Positions 1 through 7,881 of a stretch of DNA of 39,643 bases are shown piece after piece (the first letter of the stretch is position 1; each line of letters opens with the position of its first letter). Source of the DNA: a virus; the IMG/VR virus record IMGVR_UViG_3300011115_000229, positions 1-39,643 of that record, one strand, 5' to 3'. Made by a program: the position numbers and the translations under genes. The notes under the pieces were generated by a model. The model saw nothing but the letters and a program-made list of their open reading frames with translations, was not told where the DNA came from and searched no databases.

Positions 1-20
1 AGGTCAGAAAGGAAGTTGCC

Positions 21-800
21 TTGAGCGACGAAGAACAGGCTGTAGCGGAGATCAGCCCCGCGCCGGAACAGGAAGCCACGGCGGCACCTGAATCTGTTGA
101 GACGACGCCGGAGGAACAACAGTCTACAAAATCGTTCTCTCAAGAAGAGTTGGACGCGATTGTAGGCAAACGCCTCGCAAGAGAACAGCGCAAATGGGAA
201 AGAGAGCAAGCTCAACGGCTTGCGGAGCAACAGGCTAGACAGCCCGTCGCACCTCCACCCGCGCCAGATGATTTTGAGAACGCGCAAGCCTATGCGGAAG
301 CACTGGCCGAGCAAAAAGCTCAAGAGCTACTGGCACGACGAGAGGCCGCAAAGCAGCAAGCAGCTCTGCTTGAGTCGTATAAAGACCGTGAAGAGGAGGC
401 GCGAGAGCGATACGATGACTTTGAACAAGTCGCGTATAACCCGAACCTCCCCGTAACGGACTATATGGCCCAGGCCATCCAGGCTTCAGACATTGGCCCC
501 GAAGTGATCTATCACTTAGGGTCTAATCCGAAAGAGGCCCAACGGATCGCCAATTTGCCGCCGATTTTGCAGGCAAAGGAGATCGGTAGAATCGAGGCCA
601 AACTGGTCGCGGATCCACCGACAAAACGCACTTCAACTGCGCCAGCTCCTCTTGCTCCTGTCACGGCTACTCGGTCAAGCTCCGGCCCTAGATATGATAC
701 GACTGATCCTAGATCGCTAAAGTCGATGTCAACGTCAGATTGGATTGAAGCCGAACGGTTGCGACAGATCAAGAAGTGGGAAGCGCAAAACCGTAGGTAA
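21..800 (+). CDS. Scaffolding protein (head assembly), allele A
   Basis: This 259-residue, highly charged and probably mostly helical protein lies directly before a P22-type coat gene, the usual place for the scaffold that directs procapsid assembly and then leaves the head. Residues 1-35 are acidic and Glu/Pro-rich. Residues 40-125 are Glu/Gln/Arg/Ala-rich and likely coiled coil. The C-terminal 50 residues are basic and Ser/Thr-rich, as expected for a coat-binding end. The start is TTG at 21, chosen because AAGGAAG lies 6 bases upstream and no ATG precedes the conserved start. No catalytic motif is seen. Function is inferred from position and composition. The second allele at 37642 differs at 5 residues. 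Confidence 0.75.
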   Translation: MSDEEQAVAEISPAPEQEATAAPESVETTPEEQQSTKSFSQEELDAIVGKRLAREQRKWEREQAQRLAEQQARQPVAPPPAPDDFENAQAYAEALAEQKAQELLARREAAKQQAALLESYKDREEEARERYDDFEQVAYNPNLPVTDYMAQAIQASDIGPEVIYHLGSNPKEAQRIANLPPILQAKEIGRIEAKLVADPPTKRTSTAPAPLAPVTATRSSSGPRYDTTDPRSLKSMSTSDWIEAERLRQIKKWEAQNRR

Positions 801-807
801 TTAGGTC

Positions 808-2004
808 ATGTCAAACTCAATTTTAACAATTGACATGATTACTCGCAAGGCTCTTGAGATCCTTGAGAATAATCTTGTCCTTACGCGCACTGTAAACCGT
901 CAGTATGACGATTCTTTCGCCGTCGAAGGCGCTAAGATCGGCTCGACACTCCGTATCCGTCTTCCTGACCGCGCATTGGTCACGGACGGCGCTGCCCTTC
1001 AGGTTCAGGACGACAACGAGCAATACACCACGCTCACTGTTTCCAGCCAGAAGCACATCGGCGTGAACTTCACGACCGCCGAACTGACGATGCAGTTGGA
1101 CGACTTCGCTGAACGTGTTCTGAAACCTCGTATTTCGCAGCTTGCGTCTTCTATCGACGCTGACGTTGCGAACAGCTTCAAATACATCGGCAACTCAGTC
1201 GGCACCCCAGGCACGACGCCAGCTACCTCTTTGGTTTTGTTGCAGGCTCAACAGAAGCTCAACGAGAACGCTGCGGTGATGTCGCCTCGTTATGCTACCG
1301 TCAATCCAGCCGCTAACGCTGCGTTGATCGAAGGCATGAAAGGCCTCTTCAACCCTGTGTCAGCCATCAGCAAGCAGTTCAAGAACGGCGTATTTGGCGA
1401 AGGCATCCTCGGCTACGACGAGCTGAACATGTCTCAGTCAATCAAGCAGTTCACGACTGGCTCACGCGCTGGCACCGTTACAGTTAGCACGACTGTTACG
1501 GCTGAAGGTTCAACCACCGTTGTTCTGACGGGTCTTACGACCACGACGATCAAAGCTGGCGACGTCTTCACAATTGCTAACGTCTATGCGGTTAACCCAC
1601 AGACCCGTGAATCAACCGGCTCGCTCTATCAGTTCGTTGCTCTTGCTGACGTTACGGCGTCGACGACGGCTTCGGTCACTGTTCCTGCGATGTATTCGGC
1701 TTCACAGGCTCTCGCCACGGTTGACGCTCTGCCGGTTTCCGGCGCGGCTGTCACGTTCCTCGGCGCTGCTTCTACGCAGTACCCACAGAACTTGATCTAT
1801 CATCGTGACGCGATCACCTTCGCCACCGCCGACCTTCTGCTTCCACAGGGCGTCGATATGGCAAGCCGTCAGGTTCACAATGGCATCTCGCTCCGCGTTG
1901 TTCGTCAGTATGACATCAACAACGACCGTCTGCCTTGCCGCATTGACGTGCTCTATGGCTACAGCGTGATTCGTCCGCAGATGGCCGTTCGCCTTTGGGG
2001 CTAA
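808..2004 (+). CDS. Major capsid protein, P22 coat protein family, allele A
   Basis: A 398-residue major head subunit resembling the P22 gp5 family. The N-terminus (SNSILTIDMITRKALEILEN) is followed by NRQYDDSFAVEGAKIGSTLRIRLP, split here as NRQYDDSF and GAKIGSTLRIRLP, and by a C-terminal DVLYGYSVIRPQMAVRLWG end that is typical of the family. It forms the icosahedral shell. Residues about 219-315 are Thr/Ser/Val-rich beta sequence, in the place where P22 coat carries its inserted telokin-like I-domain. That region holds most of the differences from the second allele at 38429. It starts at ATG 7 bases after the scaffold stop. Confidence 0.92.
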   Translation: MSNSILTIDMITRKALEILENNLVLTRTVNRQYDDSFAVEGAKIGSTLRIRLPDRALVTDGAALQVQDDNEQYTTLTVSSQKHIGVNFTTAELTMQLDDFAERVLKPRISQLASSIDADVANSFKYIGNSVGTPGTTPATSLVLLQAQQKLNENAAVMSPRYATVNPAANAALIEGMKGLFNPVSAISKQFKNGVFGEGILGYDELNMSQSIKQFTTGSRAGTVTVSTTVTAEGSTTVVLTGLTTTTIKAGDVFTIANVYAVNPQTRESTGSLYQFVALADVTASTTASVTVPAMYSASQALATVDALPVSGAAVTFLGAASTQYPQNLIYHRDAITFATADLLLPQGVDMASRQVHNGISLRVVRQYDINNDRLPCRIDVLYGYSVIRPQMAVRLWG

Positions 2005-2009
2005 TAGAG

Positions 2010-2023
2010 GGGGCGAAAGCCCC
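2010..2023 (+). terminator. GC-rich hairpin after the coat gene
   Basis: GGGGC-GAAA-GCCCC lies 5 bases after the coat stop and is followed by TTCTT. The short stem, GNRA tetraloop and pyrimidine-rich tail suggest an intrinsic or attenuating terminator that raises coat expression over downstream genes. The second allele keeps a hairpin here with a different sequence. Confidence 0.6.
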
Positions 2024-2054
2024 TTCTTACATCTCAATTCTTGGAGTTTAACCC

Positions 2055-2519
2055 ATGACAACTACTGCAAATGCGGCTTATCCGCTTGAGACGTTTGGCC
2101 CTTATAGCGCCATTCCAAATGGTGACGGCGGCTATCAGCTCGGCGCTGGCAATATCAACGAAACGCTGTTTCGTATTATTCCAGCTCCAGGCACTGCTAC
2201 TGTTACGGCTACGCTGACGACTGCACAGACGCTCGGCAACATTCTGCTTGGTTCGCCAGGTAGCTCGGCTGCGTCTTACACGCTGCCAACCGTTGCAGAC
2301 CTCGAAGCTGCGCTTCCTTCTGGCGTTAAAGTCGGTACGTCTTTTGACTTGTCCGTCGTTAACGTAGACGGTTCAGGCTCTGGCGTTATCACGCTCGTCG
2401 CTGGCACAGGCTGGACGATTGTTGGTCTTGCTACTGTTGTAGCTACGGCTGGCACCGCGCAGCTCTTCCGCGCCCGTAAAACCGGCACGGGAACTTGGTC
2501 GCTTTACCGCGTAGCCTAA
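2055..2519 (+). CDS. Putative head decoration / minor virion protein
   Basis: A 154-residue protein not recognised by name. It is rich in Thr, Ala, Val and Gly and has no signal peptide, cysteine or charged helix. Its C-terminal half (SFDLSVVNVDGSGSG, then VITLVAGTGWTIVG and SLYRVA) has the alternating pattern of a beta-sandwich, commonly seen in small phage decoration or fibre-associated domains. The ATG at 2055 follows GGAG with good spacing. Its place directly after coat supports a head-surface role, but this is inference. Confidence 0.6.
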   Translation: MTTTANAAYPLETFGPYSAIPNGDGGYQLGAGNINETLFRIIPAPGTATVTATLTTAQTLGNILLGSPGSSAASYTLPTVADLEAALPSGVKVGTSFDLSVVNVDGSGSGVITLVAGTGWTIVGLATVVATAGTAQLFRARKTGTGTWSLYRVA

Positions 2520-2536
2520 CATTAGGAGAAAGGGCA

Positions 2537-2881
2537 ATGCCTAATACAAAACCTGTTGGTGTTGCCTTTTCTGACCCTGAACTCGTAAGTGGCACAACCA
2601 TTACGGGCGCAGCGGTTAGCGGAGGCACGGTAGATAACGCTGTAATTGGCGGCACGACTCCGGCGGCTGGCACGTTCACGACTGTGACGTCCACGTCTTC
2701 GACGGGCGTTGTTGCGGCTAATGCTAATGCTGGCGTTTATATCTTAAGCACAGCAATCACAGCTAACTCGACGACCACAACCGCCCCAACTGGCTCGCTT
2801 GGAATCACAACCAACGCTACCGGCAAAGGCAAGCTATTCTATTCGGATGGCACTAAGTGGCAGTTTATGGCTATCACTTAA
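2537..2881 (+). CDS. Small fibre-like virion protein
   Basis: A 114-residue protein. The start is ATG at 2537, preceded by AGGAGAAAGGGCA, rather than a longer in-frame reading from 2495 that overlaps the previous gene without a ribosome site. Residues about 24-48 (VSGGTVDNAVIGGTTPAAG, then TFTTVTS) match the repeat style of phage fibre shafts. The C-terminus (GKLFYSDGTKWQFMAIT) resembles end domains of small tail or head fibre proteins. It is probably a virion surface component. The exact attachment site is unknown. Confidence 0.6.
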   Translation: MPNTKPVGVAFSDPELVSGTTITGAAVSGGTVDNAVIGGTTPAAGTFTTVTSTSSTGVVAANANAGVYILSTAITANSTTTTAPTGSLGITTNATGKGKLFYSDGTKWQFMAIT

Positions 2882-2888
2882 TACAATC

Positions 2889-2906
2889 GGCGGGCTACGG
2901 CCCGCC
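2889..2906 (+). terminator. Strong intercistronic hairpin
   Basis: GGCGGGC-TACG-GCCCGCC is a perfect 7-bp GC stem with a TACG tetraloop, followed by AATTTC. It lies between the fibre-like gene and the next structural genes. The T-run is short, so it may be an attenuator or an mRNA-stabilising hairpin rather than a full terminator. Confidence 0.55.
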
Positions 2907-2926
2907 AATTTCATAGAAAGCTACAC

Positions 2927-3130
2927 ATGGCTGTTATTTATTTGAAACACCCTGAACATGGGGTTAAAGTGGCGTGTCTCGACCTAGAGGCCGAAGCCGA
3001 CGAAGAGAACGGCTGGATAAGGTTCGACCCAGATGACGACATACAGTGCATACGACCAGATCTGCGGAGCGTTGAGGCTCCTAGGAGTGTTAGCCGAAGG
3101 CGAAACGCCCTCGTCAGAGACAGCGAATGA
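2927..3130 (+). CDS. Small hypothetical protein before the gp4-like gene
   Basis: A 67-residue protein. The N-terminal 38 residues (AVIYLKHPEHGVKVACLDLE, then AEADEENGWIRFDPDDD) look like a conserved small acidic phage protein. The basic, Ser/Arg-rich remainder is encoded in the 98 bases that overlap the gp4-like gene. The conserved part therefore ends about where the next gene begins. This may be a long overlap tolerated by both frames, or a protein whose functional part is only the first half. Function is unknown; co-transcription with neck genes suggests a structural or assembly role. Confidence 0.55.
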   Translation: MAVIYLKHPEHGVKVACLDLEAEADEENGWIRFDPDDDIQCIRPDLRSVEAPRSVSRRRNALVRDSE

Positions 3131-3749
3131 CGCGCTCTATGCGCTGAATCAGATGATCGACAGTTGGGACACCGAACGACTGGCGATCTTCTCGACGATG
3201 GATCAAGTATATTCATGGCCCGCAGGTCAGAAGAGTCGTTTCCTAGGTCCGACTGGCGACTTCGTGGGCGAACGCCCTGTCCTATTAGATGACTCAACTT
3301 ACTTCCGCGATCCACAGACCAACGTGTCTTACGGAATTAAGTTTATCAATCAACAACAATATGATGGCATCGCTGTTAAGACGGTGACGTCAACTTATCC
3401 ACAAGTCATGTGGATAAATATGAGCTATCCAAATATTGAAATGGTTGTTTATCCAGTGCCGCTTCGGTTGCTAGAGTGGCATTTTATTTCTGTTGAACGG
3501 TTACATCAGCCCGCAACACTGGCGACGGCGATTCTTTTTCCGCCAGGTTACTTGCGGGCTTTTCGTTATAATCTAGCTTGCGAACTTGCGCCGGAGTTTG
3601 GCATCGAGCCATCGCCTACGGTCAGTCGTATCGCTATGTATAGCAAGCGCGATCTGAAGCGCATCAATAACCCTGACGACATCATGGCTCTGCCTTACAG
3701 CATCGTCGGCACCCGTCAGCGCTATAACATCTATGCGGGCAACTACTAA
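3033..3749 (+). CDS. P22 gp4-like packaged-DNA stabilisation / tail adaptor protein
   Basis: A 238-residue protein resembling the P22 tail accessory factor gp4 family, which binds the portal ring after packaging and starts the tail. The N-terminal segment YSAYDQICGALRLLGVLAEG followed by ALNQMIDSWDTERLAIF is characteristic of the family. No transmembrane segment is present. The predicted start at 3033 lies inside the previous gene with only a weak AAGG upstream, so translation may be coupled. Its neighbour is a gp10-like gene, the same order as in P22. Confidence 0.82.
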   Translation: MTTYSAYDQICGALRLLGVLAEGETPSSETANDALYALNQMIDSWDTERLAIFSTMDQVYSWPAGQKSRFLGPTGDFVGERPVLLDDSTYFRDPQTNVSYGIKFINQQQYDGIAVKTVTSTYPQVMWINMSYPNIEMVVYPVPLRLLEWHFISVERLHQPATLATAILFPPGYLRAFRYNLACELAPEFGIEPSPTVSRIAMYSKRDLKRINNPDDIMALPYSIVGTRQRYNIYAGNY

Positions 3750-5521
3750 TGAAGACGCCGATCTTAGGCAGCTCGTATGTAACCAGAAGCCCGAACGCGG
3801 CGGACAGCCGCATGGTCAATCTCTATCCAGAGATCATCCCAGAAGGCGGCAAAGAGGCCGCATGGCTTCAACGAGCGCCAGGTTTGCGTTTTATCGCGCG
3901 TATGGGTCTTGGCCCTATGCGTGGGTTATGGACGTTTTATAGCGATGAAGTCGGATCTACGACTGGCTCGAAAGTAAATTACGCTTATGCCGTCTCCGGC
4001 GACACTTTGTATCGTATTGATACAGAATGGAACTATACGGCGATTGGCACTATAGGCGGCTCAAGTCAAGTCAACATGACCGACAACGGGCGGCAGATGT
4101 TTATTGCCGCTGGCGCTAATGGTTACATCTATAATAGCACTTATAATCGAACGACATTTAATACGACCAACACGAGCACGACTGTATCGGGCGGCGACAC
4201 GACTTATGTCTACCCTGGTCAGCCTGTGTCAGGCACTGGCATCCCTGTGGGGGCAACCGTAGCCAGCGTCACTAATGCCACGACTTTTGTCCTGTCTGCC
4301 GCTGCTACAGCTACTAATACTGGCGTTACGCTGACATTTTCGCCGTTTCTTACGACGCTCACGACACCTTTTGCAGGCGCTGTTGGTTGTGGTTTTCTTG
4401 ATGGGTGGTTTGTTTTTAACCAACCAAACAGTCAAAATTTTTGGGTTATGGATTCAACCGGCACGACGATTGATCCATTGTATTTTGCTGCCGCTGAAGG
4501 TTCACCTGACAACCTTGTTACGCTCATCGTAGACCACCGCGAGATCTGGCTGTTTGGCACCAACTCGGTTGAGGTCTGGTATGACGCCGGAACGCCTGAC
4601 TTCCCGATGGCGCGTATTCAAGGCGCATTTAATGAGATAGGCTGTCTTGCGGCCTATTCAGTTGCCAAGCTCGACAATGGCTTGTTCTGGCTCGGCACCG
4701 ATCAACGCGGTAATGGTATCGTTTATCGCTCCAAAGGTTATTCAGGTGAGCGGGTTTCGACCCATGCTGTTGAATGGCAGATTCAACAATATTCTACGCT
4801 ATCCGATGCTGTGGCCTATACGTATCAACAAGACGGCCATAGCTTTTATGTTTTAAACTTCCCGACCGCTAACACGACATGGGTTTATGACGTGGCGACG
4901 GGCGCATGGCATGAGCGCGCTGGTTGGGAAAATGACGCTTTTACTCGCACACGCGGTAACTGTCAGTTAAACTTTAACAACGAAATTATCATAGGCGATT
5001 ATCGCGCAGGCGAACTTTACGCTTATGACCCAACAATCTACTCCGAGGCAGGCACAACGCAAAAATGGCTGCGGTCGTGGCGCGCGTTGCCTACAGGTCA
5101 GAATGATTTAAATCGTTCGGCGCAGCATAGTCTTCAGCTTGATTGCGAAGCGGGCGTTGGTCTTCCAGGCTACAGCCAAGAGGAAGTCAATGATATTATT
5201 TATATTTATGATCGCGCACATGATTTTATTCTTGACCGCGCTGGATCTCCCTTACTGATACGCGACTATGCGAGCTACACAGTCACTGAGGGCGCTAACC
5301 CGCAGGTTATGTTGCGCTGGTCAGATGACGGCGGTCACACTTGGTCGAACGAGCACTGGAAGTCTATGGGCCAGATTGGCGAGACTGGCTATCGCACGAT
5401 CTGGCGGCGGCTTGGTATGACGCTGAAACTACGCGATAGAGTCTATGAGGTCTCCGGCACCGACCCCGTAAAGATCGCAATTATGGGGGCTGAGTTGCAC
5501 GCGAGTCCGACAAATGCCTGA
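3749..5521 (+). CDS. P22 gp10-like packaged-DNA stabilisation / tail hub protein
   Basis: A 590-residue protein that fits the P22 gp10 family (phage stabilisation protein), which binds below gp4 and closes the portal channel. The opening (KTPILGSSYVTRSPNAADSR, then MVNLYPEIIPEGGKE) and the beta-propeller-like body with internal DNGLFWLGTDQRGNGIVYR and WSDDGGHTWSNE segments fit the family. The ATG overlaps the preceding stop (TAATG), giving tight coupling. Residues about 130-200 are Thr/Val-rich and look like an inserted beta domain. Confidence 0.85.
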   Translation: MKTPILGSSYVTRSPNAADSRMVNLYPEIIPEGGKEAAWLQRAPGLRFIARMGLGPMRGLWTFYSDEVGSTTGSKVNYAYAVSGDTLYRIDTEWNYTAIGTIGGSSQVNMTDNGRQMFIAAGANGYIYNSTYNRTTFNTTNTSTTVSGGDTTYVYPGQPVSGTGIPVGATVASVTNATTFVLSAAATATNTGVTLTFSPFLTTLTTPFAGAVGCGFLDGWFVFNQPNSQNFWVMDSTGTTIDPLYFAAAEGSPDNLVTLIVDHREIWLFGTNSVEVWYDAGTPDFPMARIQGAFNEIGCLAAYSVAKLDNGLFWLGTDQRGNGIVYRSKGYSGERVSTHAVEWQIQQYSTLSDAVAYTYQQDGHSFYVLNFPTANTTWVYDVATGAWHERAGWENDAFTRTRGNCQLNFNNEIIIGDYRAGELYAYDPTIYSEAGTTQKWLRSWRALPTGQNDLNRSAQHSLQLDCEAGVGLPGYSQEEVNDIIYIYDRAHDFILDRAGSPLLIRDYASYTVTEGANPQVMLRWSDDGGHTWSNEHWKSMGQIGETGYRTIWRRLGMTLKLRDRVYEVSGTDPVKIAIMGAELHASPTNA

Positions 5522-6110
5522 TAATAATACACAAATACCGGCGGCGCGTGTTCCGATATGGGATAAAGTAACCGATTACGTTACCCGCGAATGGTATCGT
5601 TGGTTTTATAATATATATGAATCTGTAGAAAATGGTCGTCGTTATGGGTCATATTACGACACAACAACGCAATCTATCGCCGCCATTAATACAGCTTACG
5701 CTATAACCCTTAATAGCGTTTCCAATAAAATTAATGACGGACCCATGCAATACGGCGTTTATATTGGAACGCCAACATCGCGGGTATATGTAGACCGATC
5801 AGCCAACTATAATATCCAATTTTCGCTTCAGCTATATAGCTCCAGCGCCTCGGCCAAAAATGTCTCTATTTGGCTCCGTGTTAATGGCGTCAATGTCGGC
5901 GAATCAGCCACAGTTATTACTATAACGGGTAATGGCGTCGCTACTGTCGCGGCGTGGAATTTTGTGATAAACCTGACCGCAGGCGACTATTTTGAACTAA
6001 TGTGGGCTGCGGATAGCACAAGCGTCACTATACAATCATCGGCGGCGACCAGTGTTGTCCCCGCTATTCCAGGGGTCATAATGACCGTCACAAGTCTCGT
6101 AGGTGGATAA
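5514..6110 (+). CDS. Putative virion beta-sandwich protein
   Basis: A 198-residue protein overlapping the gp10-like gene by 8 bases. Residues 1-45 (IPAARVPIWDKVTDYVTREW, then YRWFYNIYESVE) form a conserved amphipathic start seen in small phage tail proteins. Residues 50-198 look like a jelly-roll or C1q-like beta domain (SNKINDGPMQYGVYIGT, then FSLQLYSSS and GDYFELMWAADS). Such domains often trimerise and bind receptors or fibres. The place between the tail hub and a fibre suggests a tail or fibre adaptor. No enzyme motif is present. Confidence 0.6.
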   Translation: MPDNNTQIPAARVPIWDKVTDYVTREWYRWFYNIYESVENGRRYGSYYDTTTQSIAAINTAYAITLNSVSNKINDGPMQYGVYIGTPTSRVYVDRSANYNIQFSLQLYSSSASAKNVSIWLRVNGVNVGESATVITITGNGVATVAAWNFVINLTAGDYFELMWAADSTSVTIQSSAATSVVPAIPGVIMTVTSLVGG

Positions 6111-7513
6111 TGGCCGTTGTAACGCCCACAGCTAAAGCTCAGTTTATAGACGCCGCTGGCGTCCCGCTCGCAGGCGGTCTTCTCTATACTTACGCCGCTG
6201 GCACGACCACCCCTCAGACGACTTATACGGATTCGACAGGCGCGACGCCTAACAGTAATCCTATTGTTTTGGATTCGCGCGGCGAAGCTAACATTTGGCT
6301 TGGCTCTGCGACTTATAAGTTCAAGCTCTGCGACTCAACCAATACTGAGCTTTGGACGGTTGATAATATTTCCGCGCCAACGTCAGGTCTTTCTCCAGTT
6401 CTTTCCGGCAACGTCACGATTGACTCGAACACCTCCGGCACGGCGTTAACGATCACGCAGTCCGGCACAGGTCTAGCGCTGAAAGTAGAAGATCAAAGCT
6501 CTGATCCTACGCCATTTGTAATTGATTCATCTGGCAAAGTAGGTGTCGGCACTCTCAGTCCTGCTACGGCAGTAGATGTCAATGACGGCACGATACAACT
6601 TTCTTCTAGCGGCACATCGCGCGCGACCCTAGCCGCTGACGCATCTAACACAACATTGACGTCAGTCGGCACGCGCGGGCTAATTTTAAACGCCAATAGC
6701 ACTAATCTGATCTATGGCACTAGCTCTGGCTATGTCGGTATTTTAAACGCCAGTCCTACGGTCGCGTTGGACATCACAGGCGCGATCAAAACGAGCGGTG
6801 CGGCGACAATAGGCGGCAATACGGCTGTCACCGGCACGCTGTCGGCTACGGGCAACATTTCTACATCAGCCGGTAATATTACGGCGACTGCCGGATCTAT
6901 CACGGCAGGCACGTCGTTAACGGCGACGACATCAGCGACCGTCGGCACGACATTAAGCGTTGATACTATTCAGGAAAAGACCGCTTCGGCTGGCGTTACA
7001 GTCGGCGGCGTCCTATGTAAAAACTCACTTATCCCGGCTTCTGCTAATCCTATAACGGCAGGAACAGTAGTTACAACGAACAGCACTTCGCATACAATTT
7101 CTGGTATTCCGTCATGGGTAAAACGAATAACGGTAATACTTCAAAGCGCATTGATAGCAACGACTGAAGATCTTCTTGTCCAGATCGGGCCATCAGGCGG
7201 AATCACGACAACAGGATATACTAGCACTTCTATTCGTGAAGCTGGTTCAGCTTCATACATAAATACCACTTCAGGTTTTTGCGTTATAAACGGCGGTAAT
7301 AGTTCTTCGCCTTGGTCAGGAACAATGACTATAAATCTTATAGACGCGGCTAATTATATTTATGTGGCTAGTCATATTATGCAAACTAATACTGCTAACG
7401 TCAGTTATGGCGGCGGCAACATAACACTTTCTGGATTAGCTACTCAAGTTAAGATTCTTGGCACATCAGGAACGACATTCACTAGTGGCAAGTTTAATAT
7501 TTTTTACGAATAG
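6110..7513 (+). CDS. Tail fibre / tailspike-like protein (first fibre locus)
   Basis: A 467-residue fibre protein. Residues 1-85 carry a phage fibre attachment domain (DAAGVPLAGGLLYTYAAGTT, then NPIVLDSRGEANIWLG and YKFKL), a pattern common to podovirus head- or tail-binding fibre ends. Residues 95-290 are Thr/Ser/Ala/Gly-rich shaft repeats with GNTAVTGTLSATGNISTSAG-like segments. The final 170 residues have a different composition, with more Ile, Asn and Tyr, and are likely the receptor-binding tip. The ATG overlaps the upstream stop by one base. Confidence 0.75.
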   Translation: MAVVTPTAKAQFIDAAGVPLAGGLLYTYAAGTTTPQTTYTDSTGATPNSNPIVLDSRGEANIWLGSATYKFKLCDSTNTELWTVDNISAPTSGLSPVLSGNVTIDSNTSGTALTITQSGTGLALKVEDQSSDPTPFVIDSSGKVGVGTLSPATAVDVNDGTIQLSSSGTSRATLAADASNTTLTSVGTRGLILNANSTNLIYGTSSGYVGILNASPTVALDITGAIKTSGAATIGGNTAVTGTLSATGNISTSAGNITATAGSITAGTSLTATTSATVGTTLSVDTIQEKTASAGVTVGGVLCKNSLIPASANPITAGTVVTTNSTSHTISGIPSWVKRITVILQSALIATTEDLLVQIGPSGGITTTGYTSTSIREAGSASYINTTSGFCVINGGNSSSPWSGTMTINLIDAANYIYVASHIMQTNTANVSYGGGNITLSGLATQVKILGTSGTTFTSGKFNIFYE

Positions 7514-7514
7514 A

Positions 7515-7880
7515 ATGGCGTGCTATACATCATCAAGACCTAATGATCGCGCTGTGGCCTTAAAGATAGGTTACGCCGCGACTGATTGGGAAGACTATAT
7601 AAGTTACGAGGATTACGAAACGATTGCGGCAGATTGGGATTTGAAATTGATCGTGAGGGACGACACGCCAATAGGAGCTATCTATTCCAAAAACGGCGAA
7701 ACTCATGTATCAATATTACCTGAATGGCGCAGGCGTTGGCTGACAAAAGGATTACTGAAAGAAATCTTGGCGGATATGCAATTTACTAAAGTCGCTAAAG
7801 GCCATGATTTTATGTATAACATATTGGAAAGACTAGGTTTCAAGCGACAGGCTGATGGAACCGTAGCAAGAGAGAACTAA
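7515..7880 (+). CDS. GNAT-fold-like small protein, possible internal virion protein
   Basis: A 121-residue protein starting at ATG 7515, one base after the fibre stop. A longer in-frame reading from 7458 would sit inside the fibre gene. The sequence DDTPIGAIYSKNGETHVSI followed by PEWRRRWLTKGLLKEIL and a final LERLGFKRQADG has the strand-helix order of the C-terminal half of GNAT acetyltransferases, including the typical closing GFKR. Many phages carry a similar short protein before the ejection proteins. Whether it has enzymatic activity is unknown. Confidence 0.55.
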   Translation: MACYTSSRPNDRAVALKIGYAATDWEDYISYEDYETIAADWDLKLIVRDDTPIGAIYSKNGETHVSILPEWRRRWLTKGLLKEILADMQFTKVAKGHDFMYNILERLGFKRQADGTVAREN

Positions 7881-7881
7881 T

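Larger units (their letters stand above)
1..2022. repeat. Terminal duplication, copy A (scaffold + coat genes)
   Basis: This block carries the scaffold and coat genes and recurs at 37622-39643 with no change in spacing. The first 127 bases of the two copies are identical and the first mismatch is at position 128 (a here, g in the other copy). After that there are many scattered substitutions, mostly synonymous. The pattern fits two strain alleles joined in one contig of a circular or circularly permuted genome better than a biological tandem duplication. One genome unit is then 37621 bases. Confidence 0.9.

Noticed and set aside
512-772. 86-residue minus-strand frame, conserved in both alleles
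   Set aside because: Conservation follows from the scaffold gene on the other strand. There is no ribosome site and the protein looks random.
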